This document shows positions 49,662-58,647 of a stretch of 64,000 nt of DNA, one piece after another. The position numbers were made by a program, and so were the translations under genes. Each line of letters opens with the position of its first letter. Position 1 is the first letter of the stretch. The notes beneath the pieces were generated by a model. It was not told the origin of the DNA and did no database searches. It saw only the letters and a program-made list of their open reading frames with translations. The DNA comes from an uncultured Bacteroidales bacterium (GTDB taxonomy: Bacteria; Bacteroidota; Bacteroidia; Bacteroidales; Paludibacteraceae), in the NCBI GenBank assembly GCA_900317745.1, contig ONHW01000001.1, forward strand, positions 1-64,000, written 5' to 3'.

Positions 49662-50633
49662 CTAACTTAGTTCACAACAATTTGACTTGGATCTCAAATA
49701 CTCAGCAAGATACTCTTGCTCGGGTTGCCCGGGCGTGGGGTGCCACTCCACCTTATTCATTACCCCCAAAGCATACATATCCATAACCGACGAATATCCA
49801 GAGCGACACACAATCAGTTTAGCACCAAGCAGATATGCAGCAGTGTGCTTATCGTCAAGCCAAGGTATAATAGTAATATTTCGATGCTTTATCACGGTAG
49901 GAGGACTTTGAATCTTGCCACGCACTACAAGAACGGTCTCATCGGAATTTTCATAGCGATTGAATATTTCGTTTTCGAGAATTGTACGTTGCGGTTCCAA
50001 CCCTGACAGTATCGCCACTACTGAATACGTTGTATCCGGTTTGTAATCCTTACCTGTGAATCGTGATAAAGGACCGATATATTCAGAATTTTTCGGCAAC
50101 ACTTCAGGATGCGACAATCGGCCTCCCAAACCTTGGCTGTTATCTTTTCCGCATGCATTATCAGGAATCCAACATATGTCAAATTTGCTAATAATTTTCC
50201 GATGCAACCGTGCAACTATCGGTTCGAGCCACCGCCATGGTCGGGGTAAGGCTACTACCAGTTGGTGAGTCATATAGACACACCGCGTTTTGCTGGAATA
50301 CAGACCAAAGCGATTATCCGAAATCACCTCATCTATCTGTTCGTAACGTAAGTAATCTGCAAGCATCTTATGGTCGCTAACCGCTGACCTGACAATCTTC
50401 GGCAACGACCTAACAATCGCCCACACTTGGCGCTTTCCCTTTCCGTAGCGCAAATTCAAAGGAGCCAAAAGCAGAACAGCCAAATCAGGGAAGTGTTTAC
50501 GCAGCAATATCAGCGACTCACCGTCACCGCCCAAAACAACCTCATGTCCGTCTGACTGCAACCGCTCTATTAGCGGAATACAACGGGATGAGTGACCTAA
50601 TCCCCAATTGAGCGGTGCTACCAAAATTCGCAT
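49662..50633 (-). CDS. GT28-like glycosyltransferase
   Basis: A 323-residue cytoplasmic protein of the MurG/GT28 sort: N-terminal LNWGLGHSSRCIPLIERL, later GGDGESL, and a C-terminal donor part with RSGYSSVMDMYALG and HPTPGQPEQEYLA, close to the UDP-binding loop. It is one of the uncharacterised conserved glycosyltransferase-like proteins of Bacteroidetes. Acceptor and donor unknown. Cotranscription with the next gene upstream (radical SAM) is uncertain since 60 bases separate them. Confidence 0.82.
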   Translation of the reverse strand: MRILVAPLNWGLGHSSRCIPLIERLQSDGHEVVLGGDGESLILLRKHFPDLAVLLLAPLNLRYGKGKRQVWAIVRSLPKIVRSAVSDHKMLADYLRYEQIDEVISDNRFGLYSSKTRCVYMTHQLVVALPRPWRWLEPIVARLHRKIISKFDICWIPDNACGKDNSQGLGGRLSHPEVLPKNSEYIGPLSRFTGKDYKPDTTYSVVAILSGLEPQRTILENEIFNRYENSDETVLVVRGKIQSPPTVIKHRNITIIPWLDDKHTAAYLLGAKLIVCRSGYSSVMDMYALGVMNKVEWHPTPGQPEQEYLAEYLRSKSNCCELS

Positions 50634-50693
50634 GATTTGACTGATTAGCGATTACTACCTTCAATCTCTGAACACTATTCACTTATTTCTGCA

Positions 50694-51464
50694 TCAGGCA
50701 GACACCTGAACAAGAAAGCCCTCATCTATCAGCGGTTGAGCAATCTGATCCATCCGCTCACGGGAGATTTTCTCCAGCGTCTTGACGGGAGTCGCTCTGT
50801 CTATCACATAGATCATCACTTGCTTGGGGCGCAACTCGCGAACAGCCTTGTACCACGCTGCCAGTTCTTCCCCCGTTGTATTATCCACGACACTTCCGTC
50901 TGGCAGTACCCCGCGCAAGAAGCAGGTCTGCAACGTAAAATCACCGTCAAATACCTGCAATTTGCCGATTATATCGTCAACAGTCAACGCAGTATTCACC
51001 GGTGCATCTATAGCTCGCATCGTGGCGGTTATTCCTGAATCAAGCTTAAGGATGCGGTTGTCGCAAAACCTGAGGGCGCGCACTACATCTTCACGGCCAA
51101 GCTGGGTGGAGTTGGACAGCACCGAGACCTTGGCATTCGGGCAATACGCATCACGCAGTGCACATGTATCCTCAATGATTCCTTCAAAATCCGGGTGCAT
51201 AGTCGGCTCGCCATTGCCGCTGAACGTTATTACATCAGGCGTCACATTGTCGACCTGCAATTGCTGCAACTTGGCGGACAATGCACGACTCACCTCCACA
51301 CGAGTAGGAAGCACGGGGTGAGGATACGGGTGATTGAATCCACACTCACAATATATGCAGTTGAACGAACACAACTTGCCGTCAACAGGCATTAAGTTCA
51401 CGCCAAGCGACACTCCCAACCGGCGGGAATGGATAGGACCATATACGATTTCCGAAAACAGCAT
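50694..51464 (-). CDS. Radical SAM protein
   Basis: A 256-residue enzyme with a CX3CX2C iron-sulfur motif (C32, C36, C39 in LCSFNCIYCECG) and the SAM-binding GNGEPTMHPDFEGI. The start ATG at 51464 (MLFSEIVYGPIHSRRLG) is typical for this conserved group in Bacteroidetes; the longer TTG frame lies in the promoter. Product unknown; the group resembles wybutosine-type and small-molecule enzymes. The divergent promoter module lies upstream. Confidence 0.88.
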   Translation of the reverse strand: MLFSEIVYGPIHSRRLGVSLGVNLMPVDGKLCSFNCIYCECGFNHPYPHPVLPTRVEVSRALSAKLQQLQVDNVTPDVITFSGNGEPTMHPDFEGIIEDTCALRDAYCPNAKVSVLSNSTQLGREDVVRALRFCDNRILKLDSGITATMRAIDAPVNTALTVDDIIGKLQVFDGDFTLQTCFLRGVLPDGSVVDNTTGEELAAWYKAVRELRPKQVMIYVIDRATPVKTLEKISRERMDQIAQPLIDEGFLVQVSA

Positions 51465-51492
51465 AACTACTAAATTTTGCACTAAGCCGACA

Positions 51493-51524
51493 CAAAGATA
51501 GTGAAAAATTTGCAAATATGCAAA
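51493..51524 (-). promoter_or_regulatory. Promoter of the radical SAM gene (half of an interlocked pair)
   Basis: On the minus strand TTTG (51521-51524), 20 bp, TATCTTTG (51493-51500). Interleaved with the divergent promoter exactly as at ssb. Confidence 0.85.
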
Positions 51525-51540
51525 ATTTTATGTATCTTTG
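51509..51540 (+). promoter_or_regulatory. Promoter of the guanine deaminase gene (half of an interlocked pair)
   Basis: TTTG (51509-51512), 20 bp, TATCTTTG (51533-51540). The central 16-mer TTTGCAAATATGCAAA is the same as at 14332-14347. Confidence 0.85.
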
Positions 51541-51583
51541 TAGTCGAAATACTGAAATCTATCTAATATCTTATAGCAACACT

Positions 51584-52849
51584 ATGCAAATTTATAAAGC
51601 AAATATCCTCTTTACAAAAGAGCGCGACAAATTCGAGGTTATTCCCAACGGATATATTGCCGTTGAAAAGGGCAGGGTTATAGATGTTTATGAGCAGTTA
51701 CCCTCTTCGCTTGCCTCACAGCCGGTAACCGATTTAGGCGACAAGTTACTTATCCCTGCTATGAACGACATGCACGTTCATGCTCCGCAATACCGCAATC
51801 AGGGTATTGCTATGGATCTGGAGTTGCTGCCATGGCTGCAAAATTACACGTTCCCCGAAGAAAGCAAATACAGCGACACCCGTTACGCCGAACGAATGTA
51901 CAGGCGTTTTGTGCGCGATCTGTGGCGTGTCGGCACCATGCGCACCGTGGCTTTCGCCACTGTCCATCGCGACAGCACACGATTGCTAATGAACCTGTTC
52001 CTTGAAGCAGGCATGGGCGCCCGCGTAGGCAAGGTGGATATGAACCGCAACTGCCCGAAAGCACTCTGCGAGAGTGTGGAAGAAGCTGTCAGCGACAATG
52101 AGACACTGATTGCCGAATATGCCAAACCGAATGCCTTGGTCAGCCCAATCATCACACCGCGATTTGTTCCCTCATGCACTCCTGAACTACTGCAAGCATG
52201 CGGTGATTTGGCACGCAAATACAACCTACCCGTACAATCGCACTTAAGTGAGAATCGCAACGAAATAGCCTGGGTGAAAGAGTTGGAACCCGAGAGCCGC
52301 CATTATGGCGATGCATACCGCCGTTACGGTCTGTTCGGCGATACACCCACCATCATGGCACACTGTGTGTGGACAGATGGTGACGAACTGCGCATAATGC
52401 GCGAGAAACAAGTCATGGTAGCCCACTGCCCCACCAGCAATCTCAATCTCGCATCAGGCATGGCACCGATACGCGTATTCCTCAACGAAGGCGTACCGGT
52501 AGGTCTGGGCAGCGACATAAGTGGCGGGCATGACTTGAGTATATTCAAAATGATGGTTTATGCTATCCAGGTCAGCAAGATGCGTTACTGCCAGGATAAA
52601 TCCCTGCCTTTCCTCACACTGCCTGAAGCATTCTGGATTGCCACCAAGTCTGCAGGACAGTTCTTTGGTAAAGTCGGCAGTTTTGAACCCGGCTACGAGT
52701 TTGATGCACTTGTGATAAATGACAGCGAACTTAATCACGACAATTATAGTCTGTTGCACCGCTTGGAGCGATTCATCTATTTGGGCGACGATCGTCATAT
52801 CACCCACCGATTCTGTCGCGGACAACTGATTGCCGAACCGAAGATTTAA
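51584..52849 (+). CDS. guaD: Guanine deaminase (amidohydrolase family)
   Basis: A 421-residue zinc enzyme converting guanine to xanthine in purine salvage. Metal ligands in MHVHAPQ (H64, H66), the PVQSHLSEN motif, AHCVWTDGDEL and GLGSDISGG are the guanine deaminase pattern. Start at ATG 51584; the longer frame from 51518 lies in the promoter. Divergent from the radical SAM gene through an interlocked promoter pair. Confidence 0.92.
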   Translation: MQIYKANILFTKERDKFEVIPNGYIAVEKGRVIDVYEQLPSSLASQPVTDLGDKLLIPAMNDMHVHAPQYRNQGIAMDLELLPWLQNYTFPEESKYSDTRYAERMYRRFVRDLWRVGTMRTVAFATVHRDSTRLLMNLFLEAGMGARVGKVDMNRNCPKALCESVEEAVSDNETLIAEYAKPNALVSPIITPRFVPSCTPELLQACGDLARKYNLPVQSHLSENRNEIAWVKELEPESRHYGDAYRRYGLFGDTPTIMAHCVWTDGDELRIMREKQVMVAHCPTSNLNLASGMAPIRVFLNEGVPVGLGSDISGGHDLSIFKMMVYAIQVSKMRYCQDKSLPFLTLPEAFWIATKSAGQFFGKVGSFEPGYEFDALVINDSELNHDNYSLLHRLERFIYLGDDRHITHRFCRGQLIAEPKI

Positions 52850-52878
52850 CGCCGCTAGGCAAACGCACGTACAATATC

Positions 52879-52902
52879 AGAGGCACCCTTTCGGATGCCT
52901 CT
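52879..52902. terminator. Terminator between guanine deaminase and SIMPL genes
   Basis: AGAGGCA and TGCCTCT flank a ten-base loop, followed by TCGTTTAT. The genes converge here, and it can work for both. Confidence 0.75.
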
Positions 52903-52926
52903 TCGTTTATAATAAACGCTCACGTG

Positions 52927-53613
52927 TTATCTCAAATAGTAGGATACAGTCGTTACGACACGCACATGCTTGATCCAGGGCTGGTAGCTGTCGCTCTCGA
53001 TGGTGAATTGTCCCTGATTGGCTTGCTGGATACTACCCAAGCGGCATTGTGCATCCTCGGCAAACTTCTGTGCCACCGCACGTGCGTTCTGGGTGGCTTC
53101 CTGTACCATACTCGGCTTAAGTTCCGGCAGACCGTTGTACTGGAAATCGGTATTCCACCCGTATGATTGGAGGATAACACCTTTTTTCAGCAACTCGCTC
53201 TGGCAACCAAGATTGGCTATCACACGCTCCACATCCGAAGTAGAAATAACCAAAGATGTGCGCAATGTATAGTGGTACTCGGGTTTCCGCTCATAGTAAC
53301 CCGACCAGTTATCGTCAATCGACACATTACCGCGCGTCATGTCGCTTTCCTTGAATCCGCGATCCATGAAGAACGCACGAGCCGTCTTCTCGATAGCTGC
53401 CAGATCACTGTACAACGAGCTGATGTCATTGCCGCGAACGCCAAACTCCAGCGGCCAAACTACATAATCCGCCTGCACGTCACGAGTGGACAGACCTTTG
53501 ACAAGAACCGCACGATCCTTGGAGGCAATCTGATGAATGCCACAGTACACAAACAATCCTGCTACTGCCAAACCGAGAGACAGGATAAATGCTGATACAA
53601 CTTGCTTATTCAT
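52927..53613 (-). CDS. SIMPL (DUF541) domain protein
   Basis: A 228-residue protein with an N-terminal signal anchor (MNKQVVSAFILSLGLAVAGLFVYCG) and then the periplasmic SIMPL domain (DRAVLVKGLSTRDVQADYVVWPL; ATQNARAVAQKFAEDAQ; VVTTVSYYL). The role in the family is unclear, often related to membrane stress. Start ATG at 53613. Converges with guaD. Confidence 0.88.
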   Translation of the reverse strand: MNKQVVSAFILSLGLAVAGLFVYCGIHQIASKDRAVLVKGLSTRDVQADYVVWPLEFGVRGNDISSLYSDLAAIEKTARAFFMDRGFKESDMTRGNVSIDDNWSGYYERKPEYHYTLRTSLVISTSDVERVIANLGCQSELLKKGVILQSYGWNTDFQYNGLPELKPSMVQEATQNARAVAQKFAEDAQCRLGSIQQANQGQFTIESDSYQPWIKHVRVVTTVSYYLR

Positions 53614-53662
53614 ATCTTTTTAAATTTTGGTTGAAACAAATATGTTTATTGGTTAGTTATAC

Positions 53663-55684
53663 TTATCGAACCATCACGCCCATGATGCTGAAGCGAGTGC
53701 CGTCAGGTCGGACAATATAGAGATGTCCGTCCAGCACGATCTTTGTTGCTACAGGAGTGCCGCTTCCCTGATAGTCAATCGCAGTCTGCAACTCATCACA
53801 GGTAGCGGTTACTTTCAGGTTCTTTACCTCCCATGTAGGATTATTCGTTGCGTTCGCCGGCACGCTATACTTGAAAGCGAACGCTGTATTTGCTCCCACA
53901 GCCTCCAGCGGCACATCAACAGCGGTACTTACAAACGTCCAGTTGTTGCCAGCCGGGTAAGTCGGGATAGTCAGTTGCGTCCATTCAGACTCTTCGACTG
54001 ATACAAAATCCTTGGTAACCCACAGAGTCTGCTCAGATGTCATGTTATTGGCATTATTGACAGTATGCTCAAATTCAAGTTTGACGGTTGAAGCCTGTGA
54101 CAAATCGTATGCAGGTGTTATCAACCAGTCTTCACCGCCTCTGTCCTTACAGGTAGCACCGTAATCGCTCTGGTAACGCCAGTAATACTGCCCGCTGACG
54201 TTCACGGTCTTCATTTCACCCAACCCTGCGCCACCTATAGGCAAATAACTGACTGCCAACGATTCGCATTCTGTCGAGAGAGTTGACGACAGATTGATAC
54301 CTACCATATACGGGTCATGGTCGGAATAGCGATGGTCCACATTGTAACTTGCGTCCTCTCCGCACTTTGTAGAGATATGGAAGATACCGGCACCCGTTAT
54401 CTGATTAGCCATACTCGCGTTGGCATACACGTGGTCGATCAGTTCACCTCCGTTGTAGCAGTGTGAATAGGCGGTTGTGTTATATGCCAGTAATTGCTCG
54501 GTATAACCTGCTTGCTCAATTATATTCAGCGGATCTTCGCCAACCTCGCAGTTCAGGTCGCCCATAATCAGAATATCCTTATCCAGAGCCTTGGAGGGAA
54601 GGTTTGTTATCAACTGTGTGGCATTGGTCACACGAATCGAGTTACCTTGGTCTTCGGCACTGCCTGCCTTGGATTTGAAATGGTTCATCGATAGAGTGAA
54701 CCGCTCGCCGGAACTCAATTCCTCAAACGTCTGAATACGCATTGTGTTTCTGTAATAGTTACCGGAATAGGCAGGTACGTTGCTACCGACGGGTTTCACT
54801 TTGTCTTTTCGGTACACAAAGCCCGACTTTAGATTATTGTCGTACGAATCCCAGGCAACGTCTATATCATCAACTACGTAGGCATAATGGGTTGTTTGGC
54901 TCTGTTTGTTCAGGCTGTCAACCAATTGGCGAAGGATAATATCCTGCGCCTCCAGTTCGCAGAATCCGTAAACATCGGCATCCATCCATAGCATCGAATT
55001 GACAATCTTGTGCGTCTTTTCCGCAAATTCCTCCGGCGTATAGTCACCGCGGCCTATATTGTAATTGAAATAGTAGTTCAATAAATTTTGCGCACAGACC
55101 TTCAGGCGTCCGTCACCAATATTCGGCAGCGGTACAGGCGGTGCACTCACTCCGGCACAGATGGTGGAGATACGCAGGTTCTTAATCTCCCATGTGCCGT
55201 TGGTGGTCTCGGTACTGGTGTATCTGAAGCAGAAAACAGTATGCGTTCCAACGTACGATAGGGGTACATTGACTGTAGCGTCCACAAACGTCCAATCATT
55301 ATTCGTCCCATACGGAGAAATAATCAGTTGTTTCCACGTCGAAGCCGCGTAACTTCCTTTATAATCATCCGTCACCCAAAGCGTATAATCCGATTCGGGG
55401 TTGGCAGCGTATCTGTGGGTGTGTGAGAATTTGATTGTAACCTCATCAGCGCCCGACAAATCAAGTACCGGAGTGAACAGGTGTCCTTCACCGCCACCAA
55501 TCTTGCGTCCCTTGGCATAGTTGTGAGAATCCCACACCCATATATCGCTTGCATCAGTGGTGATGTCACCTAACCCGCTATTCAGGTAGCTGACATTCAT
55601 CGGTTGGCAATCAGCCGCACGAAGTGTTGTGACAGGAAAGATGCAAACGATTATGCTTGCAAGGGTGAGTACGTATTGTTTCAT
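53663..55684 (-). CDS. Secreted EEP nuclease with two choice-of-anchor type beta domains
   Basis: A 673-residue protein. Signal peptide (MKQYVLTLASIIVCIFPVTTLRA), an N-terminal beta domain (about 25-175), the EEP domain at about 190-475 (FCELEAQDI with metal Glu, MNHFKSKAG, MGDLNCEVGED, SDHDPYMVG), a second beta domain with the same pattern (TWEVKNLKV, NWTFVSTAV), and a short C-terminal segment ending RFSIMGVMVR. The two beta domains are internal duplicates of the choice-of-anchor J/cleaved adhesin sort. The C-terminal segment resembles the end tag of secreted Bacteroidetes proteins; with porX and gldJ in the window, type IX export is plausible. Start at 55684. Confidence 0.85.
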   Translation of the reverse strand: MKQYVLTLASIIVCIFPVTTLRAADCQPMNVSYLNSGLGDITTDASDIWVWDSHNYAKGRKIGGGEGHLFTPVLDLSGADEVTIKFSHTHRYAANPESDYTLWVTDDYKGSYAASTWKQLIISPYGTNNDWTFVDATVNVPLSYVGTHTVFCFRYTSTETTNGTWEIKNLRISTICAGVSAPPVPLPNIGDGRLKVCAQNLLNYYFNYNIGRGDYTPEEFAEKTHKIVNSMLWMDADVYGFCELEAQDIILRQLVDSLNKQSQTTHYAYVVDDIDVAWDSYDNNLKSGFVYRKDKVKPVGSNVPAYSGNYYRNTMRIQTFEELSSGERFTLSMNHFKSKAGSAEDQGNSIRVTNATQLITNLPSKALDKDILIMGDLNCEVGEDPLNIIEQAGYTEQLLAYNTTAYSHCYNGGELIDHVYANASMANQITGAGIFHISTKCGEDASYNVDHRYSDHDPYMVGINLSSTLSTECESLAVSYLPIGGAGLGEMKTVNVSGQYYWRYQSDYGATCKDRGGEDWLITPAYDLSQASTVKLEFEHTVNNANNMTSEQTLWVTKDFVSVEESEWTQLTIPTYPAGNNWTFVSTAVDVPLEAVGANTAFAFKYSVPANATNNPTWEVKNLKVTATCDELQTAIDYQGSGTPVATKIVLDGHLYIVRPDGTRFSIMGVMVR

Positions 55685-55706
55685 GATATATAACAATGAT
55701 GAGTTA

Positions 55707-56540
55707 TTAATCAAGTCGTCTGATAGCGGCAAGGTGATGGGTGAACTGCTGTTGCTCTTGGCCATAGATGCCGCGCTCACTGATTCGTTCAATCTTTACT
55801 CTGCCTGAGCAATGGATAACCCTTGCGTTATCCAGCAGCAGTCCGACGTGTGAAATACGTGTATCTTCTTTGCAGTTGTTTGGCTCGCAATCCTTGTCAT
55901 CGGGATCAGCATGGTCAAAGAACACCAGATCACCTGCTTGCGCATCGTTCAGGCTCTTCACCTCTTTGCCACAATGCACTTGCTGTGAGGCATTGCGGGG
56001 CAGATTGAATCCAAACAGGCTCATCACGGTTTGTGCCATTCCCGAGCAATCCATTCCCAGAGCGTTCTTGCCACCCCAGAGGTACGGAGTGTTTATAAGG
56101 AACCGCGTAACCTGCATCAGATTATCCTGAGTTAGCGGCAACGGCTGTTCGGCAACAGCAGCACTGTCAATGCGGAACGTGACGCCTAACACCTCAAACA
56201 TCCCTTCGTGATAGTTTGCCAGCCGCGTACCCATAGTCAGCGGGATAGTCTGCCCGTTGTTACTGCTCACAGCATAAGTCATCGGCAACATGACACGAGC
56301 CTTGCTTGCCTCCAAAGCAGTTTTGTAAGCCTCATACTCGGTATCCGCCATCGGGGTGATCATCTTGCAATCCACGTAACCTTCTTCACTGTCACTCTCG
56401 TTGCAAATTCGGTAAAACCTCGATAAAACCCCGATTATCCTGCACGTTTCGCCGAACAGGAGTTGGGTACTTTGCTCCGCGCTCTCGCGCGCGTCCGTAC
56501 GCACGGGTACAATACTATGTAATACGATGGCGTGTTCCAT
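55707..56540 (-). CDS. NlpC/P60 cysteine peptidase (C40), with SH3-like domain
   Basis: A 277-residue cytoplasmic peptidase like YkfC, probably cutting gamma-D-Glu-L-diamino acid bonds in wall peptides. An SH3b-like part (about 1-110) precedes the catalytic domain with Cys in GMDCSGMAQ, His in ISHVGLLL and the third residue near VIHCSG. The start ATG at 56540 avoids overlap with nadB. Within the SH3 part, CRIIGVLSR (56418-56446) is encoded by a repeat that also occurs in intergenic DNA at 14971 and 48433. Confidence 0.9.
   Translation of the reverse strand: MEHAIVLHSIVPVRTDARESAEQSTQLLFGETCRIIGVLSRFYRICNESDSEEGYVDCKMITPMADTEYEAYKTALEASKARVMLPMTYAVSSNNGQTIPLTMGTRLANYHEGMFEVLGVTFRIDSAAVAEQPLPLTQDNLMQVTRFLINTPYLWGGKNALGMDCSGMAQTVMSLFGFNLPRNASQQVHCGKEVKSLNDAQAGDLVFFDHADPDDKDCEPNNCKEDTRISHVGLLLDNARVIHCSGRVKIERISERGIYGQEQQQFTHHLAAIRRLD
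56418..56449 (-). repeat. Dispersed repeat copy 3, inside the NlpC/P60 coding sequence
   Basis: Bases 56418-56443 are the reverse complement of 14971-14996 (26 of 26) and 56429-56449 of 48427-48447 (21 of 21). In the gene's frame it encodes RIIGVLSR. It replaces the position where the family usually has an acidic and aromatic segment, without changing length much. Confidence 0.7.
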
Positions 56541-56560
56541 TTGCTCTTGTCGATGAGTGA

Positions 56561-58162
56561 TCACCACACCTCGTTGGTGTTGCCGTTAGGGTTATGCGGA
56601 TAGTCAATCGTATAATGCAATCCGCGGCTCTCCTTGCGCTCCAACGCGTGACGGGTTATCAGGTAGCCGACATTGATCATGTTACGCAGTTCGCATATAT
56701 CTTTTGTCGGTTTAACACGCTTGAACAAATCTTCCGTCTCCTCGTACAACAGATCCAGACGCTCCCAAGCACGACGCAGGCGCAGGTCGGAACGTACAAT
56801 TCCTACATAGGTGGACATAATCTGCCCTACCTCCTTCATGTCTTGCGAGATGAGCACCTGCTCCTCGTTGGACATTGTGCCTTCGTCGTTCCAATCGGGC
56901 ACTCGCTCGTTGAAGTCATATTGCTCAATCATACTCAGACTGTGTTTGGCTGCCGCATCGGCATACACTACAGCCTCTATCAGCGAGTTGCTTGCCAGAC
57001 GGTTGCCACCGTGCAGTCCGGTACAACTGCACTCGCCTACTGCATACAATCTGCGGATAGTGGATTGTCCGTCCAGATCAACCTTGATACCACCGCACAT
57101 ATAGTGGGCACACGGTGCTACAGGGATATAATCCTTGGTTATATCCACACCTATACTCAGGCACTTGGCGTAGATGTTCGGGAAGTGATGTTTGGTCTCC
57201 TCGGGATCTTTATGGGTGACATCCAGACAAACGTGGTCTAAACCATGAATCTTCATCTCGTTGTCTATCGCACGCGCAACGATGTCACGCGGAGCAAGCG
57301 ACAGACGCGGATCATACTTCTGCATAAACTCCTCACCGTTAGGCAAGCGAAGAATGCCTCCATAACCGCGCATAGCTTCCGTAATCAGATATGCAGGATG
57401 CGTCTCGCTCGGGTTATACAGTGCCGTTGGGTGGAACTGCACGAACTCCATATCTTTGATAACGCCTTTGGCACGATGTACCATAGCAATACCATCACCC
57501 GTTGCAATGTTAGGATTGGTGGTTGTGGCATACACTGCACCCGTACCGCCAGTAGCCATCAGTGTGATGCGACTCAGATACGTATCGATCTTACCCGTCT
57601 TCGGGTCAATGATATATGCTCCGTAGCACTCTTTGTCCGGCGTACGGTGTGTAACGCGCACACCCAGATGGTGTTGCGTAATGATCTCTACGGCAAAGTG
57701 ATGTTCCAACACATCAATATACGGGTTATGCCGCACCGCTTCCATCAATCCGCGCTGTATCTCGGCCCCCGTATCATCTGCATGGTGCAGGATGCGGAAC
57801 TCCGAGTGTCCGCCCTCACGGTGCAAGTCGTATTTGCCTTCGCTGTCTTTATCAAAATTCACACCCCACTGCACCAGCTCCTGAATCTGCTCGGGTGCAC
57901 GACGCACCACTTGCTCCACGGCAGCCGGATCACTTATCCAGTCGCCTGCTACCATGGTATCGTGGATATGCTTCTCAAAGTCATCCACCAGCAGATTAGT
58001 TACTGAAGCTATGCCACCCTGTGCTTTGGCTGTATTAGCCTCGTCCAACGTAGTCTTGCAGCACAAGGCGATCTTGTACTTCTGTGTACGCGCTACCTTC
58101 AGAGCAAAACTCATTCCGGCAACGCCGCCTCCTATTATCAGGAAATCGTATTTATGTGTCAT
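56561..58162 (-). CDS. nadB: L-aspartate oxidase
   Basis: A 533-residue FAD enzyme oxidising L-aspartate to iminoaspartate, first step of NAD synthesis. FAD loop LIIGGGVAGMSFAL, the substrate-site HREGGHSEFRILH, ATGGTGAVYATTTN, HPTALYNP and YMCGGIKVD motifs are intact, with the C-terminal three-helix bundle. nadA and nadC are not nearby. Stops 20 bp before the NlpC start and lies in one operon with it. A terminator from gcvH lies upstream. Confidence 0.95.
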   Translation of the reverse strand: MTHKYDFLIIGGGVAGMSFALKVARTQKYKIALCCKTTLDEANTAKAQGGIASVTNLLVDDFEKHIHDTMVAGDWISDPAAVEQVVRRAPEQIQELVQWGVNFDKDSEGKYDLHREGGHSEFRILHHADDTGAEIQRGLMEAVRHNPYIDVLEHHFAVEIITQHHLGVRVTHRTPDKECYGAYIIDPKTGKIDTYLSRITLMATGGTGAVYATTTNPNIATGDGIAMVHRAKGVIKDMEFVQFHPTALYNPSETHPAYLITEAMRGYGGILRLPNGEEFMQKYDPRLSLAPRDIVARAIDNEMKIHGLDHVCLDVTHKDPEETKHHFPNIYAKCLSIGVDITKDYIPVAPCAHYMCGGIKVDLDGQSTIRRLYAVGECSCTGLHGGNRLASNSLIEAVVYADAAAKHSLSMIEQYDFNERVPDWNDEGTMSNEEQVLISQDMKEVGQIMSTYVGIVRSDLRLRRAWERLDLLYEETEDLFKRVKPTKDICELRNMINVGYLITRHALERKESRGLHYTIDYPHNPNGNTNEVW

Positions 58163-58169
58163 GTTACTT

Positions 58170-58198
58170 AAAAAAGGTAAGCCATGTATGGCTTACCC
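58170..58198 (-). terminator. Terminator after gcvH
   Basis: GGTAAGCCA and TGGCTTACC pair around TGTA (58176-58197), and on the minus strand TTTTTTAAG follows. Confidence 0.85.
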
Positions 58199-58218
58199 CT
58201 TATTGTTGTATGGTTGTA

Positions 58219-58596
58219 TTAATGAATACTGGCCTCGTATGCGGCAGCGTTCATCAGTTTGTCAAGCTCACTCGGATCTGTCAAGCGGATGCGTACCATC
58301 CAGCCTTTACCATACGGATCTTCGTTCACCAATTCAGGATGAGCCTCCAGCTCTTCGTTCAACTCCAGCACCTCACCGGTGGCAGGCATATTCAGGTCGG
58401 AAACGGTCTTTACCGCCTCTACCGAACCGAACACCTCACCTTGAGCTACAACCTCGCCTAATGTAGGGATATCTACAAAGACGATCTCACCTAACTCGGA
58501 TTGTGCATAATCCGTTATACCGACATACGCTTCTTCGCCTTCCACACGAATCCACTCATGCTCCGATGTGTAGCGAACTGTATCAGGAAAATTCAT
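58219..58596 (-). CDS. gcvH: Glycine cleavage system H protein
   Basis: A 125-residue lipoyl carrier of the glycine cleavage complex. [30 protein letters not shown] is the usual N-terminus, and [15 protein letters not shown] carries the lipoylated Lys (residue 63). Length is normal. gcvT and gcvP are not near it. It follows gldJ by 51 bases. Confidence 0.95.
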   Translation of the reverse strand: MNFPDTVRYTSEHEWIRVEGEEAYVGITDYAQSELGEIVFVDIPTLGEVVAQGEVFGSVEAVKTVSDLNMPATGEVLELNEELEAHPELVNEDPYGKGWMVRIRLTDPSELDKLMNAAAYEASIH

Positions 58597-58647
58597 ATTT
58601 TTATATTTTTATATTACTTATAATATTCAGTAGTATATCATCCGATA

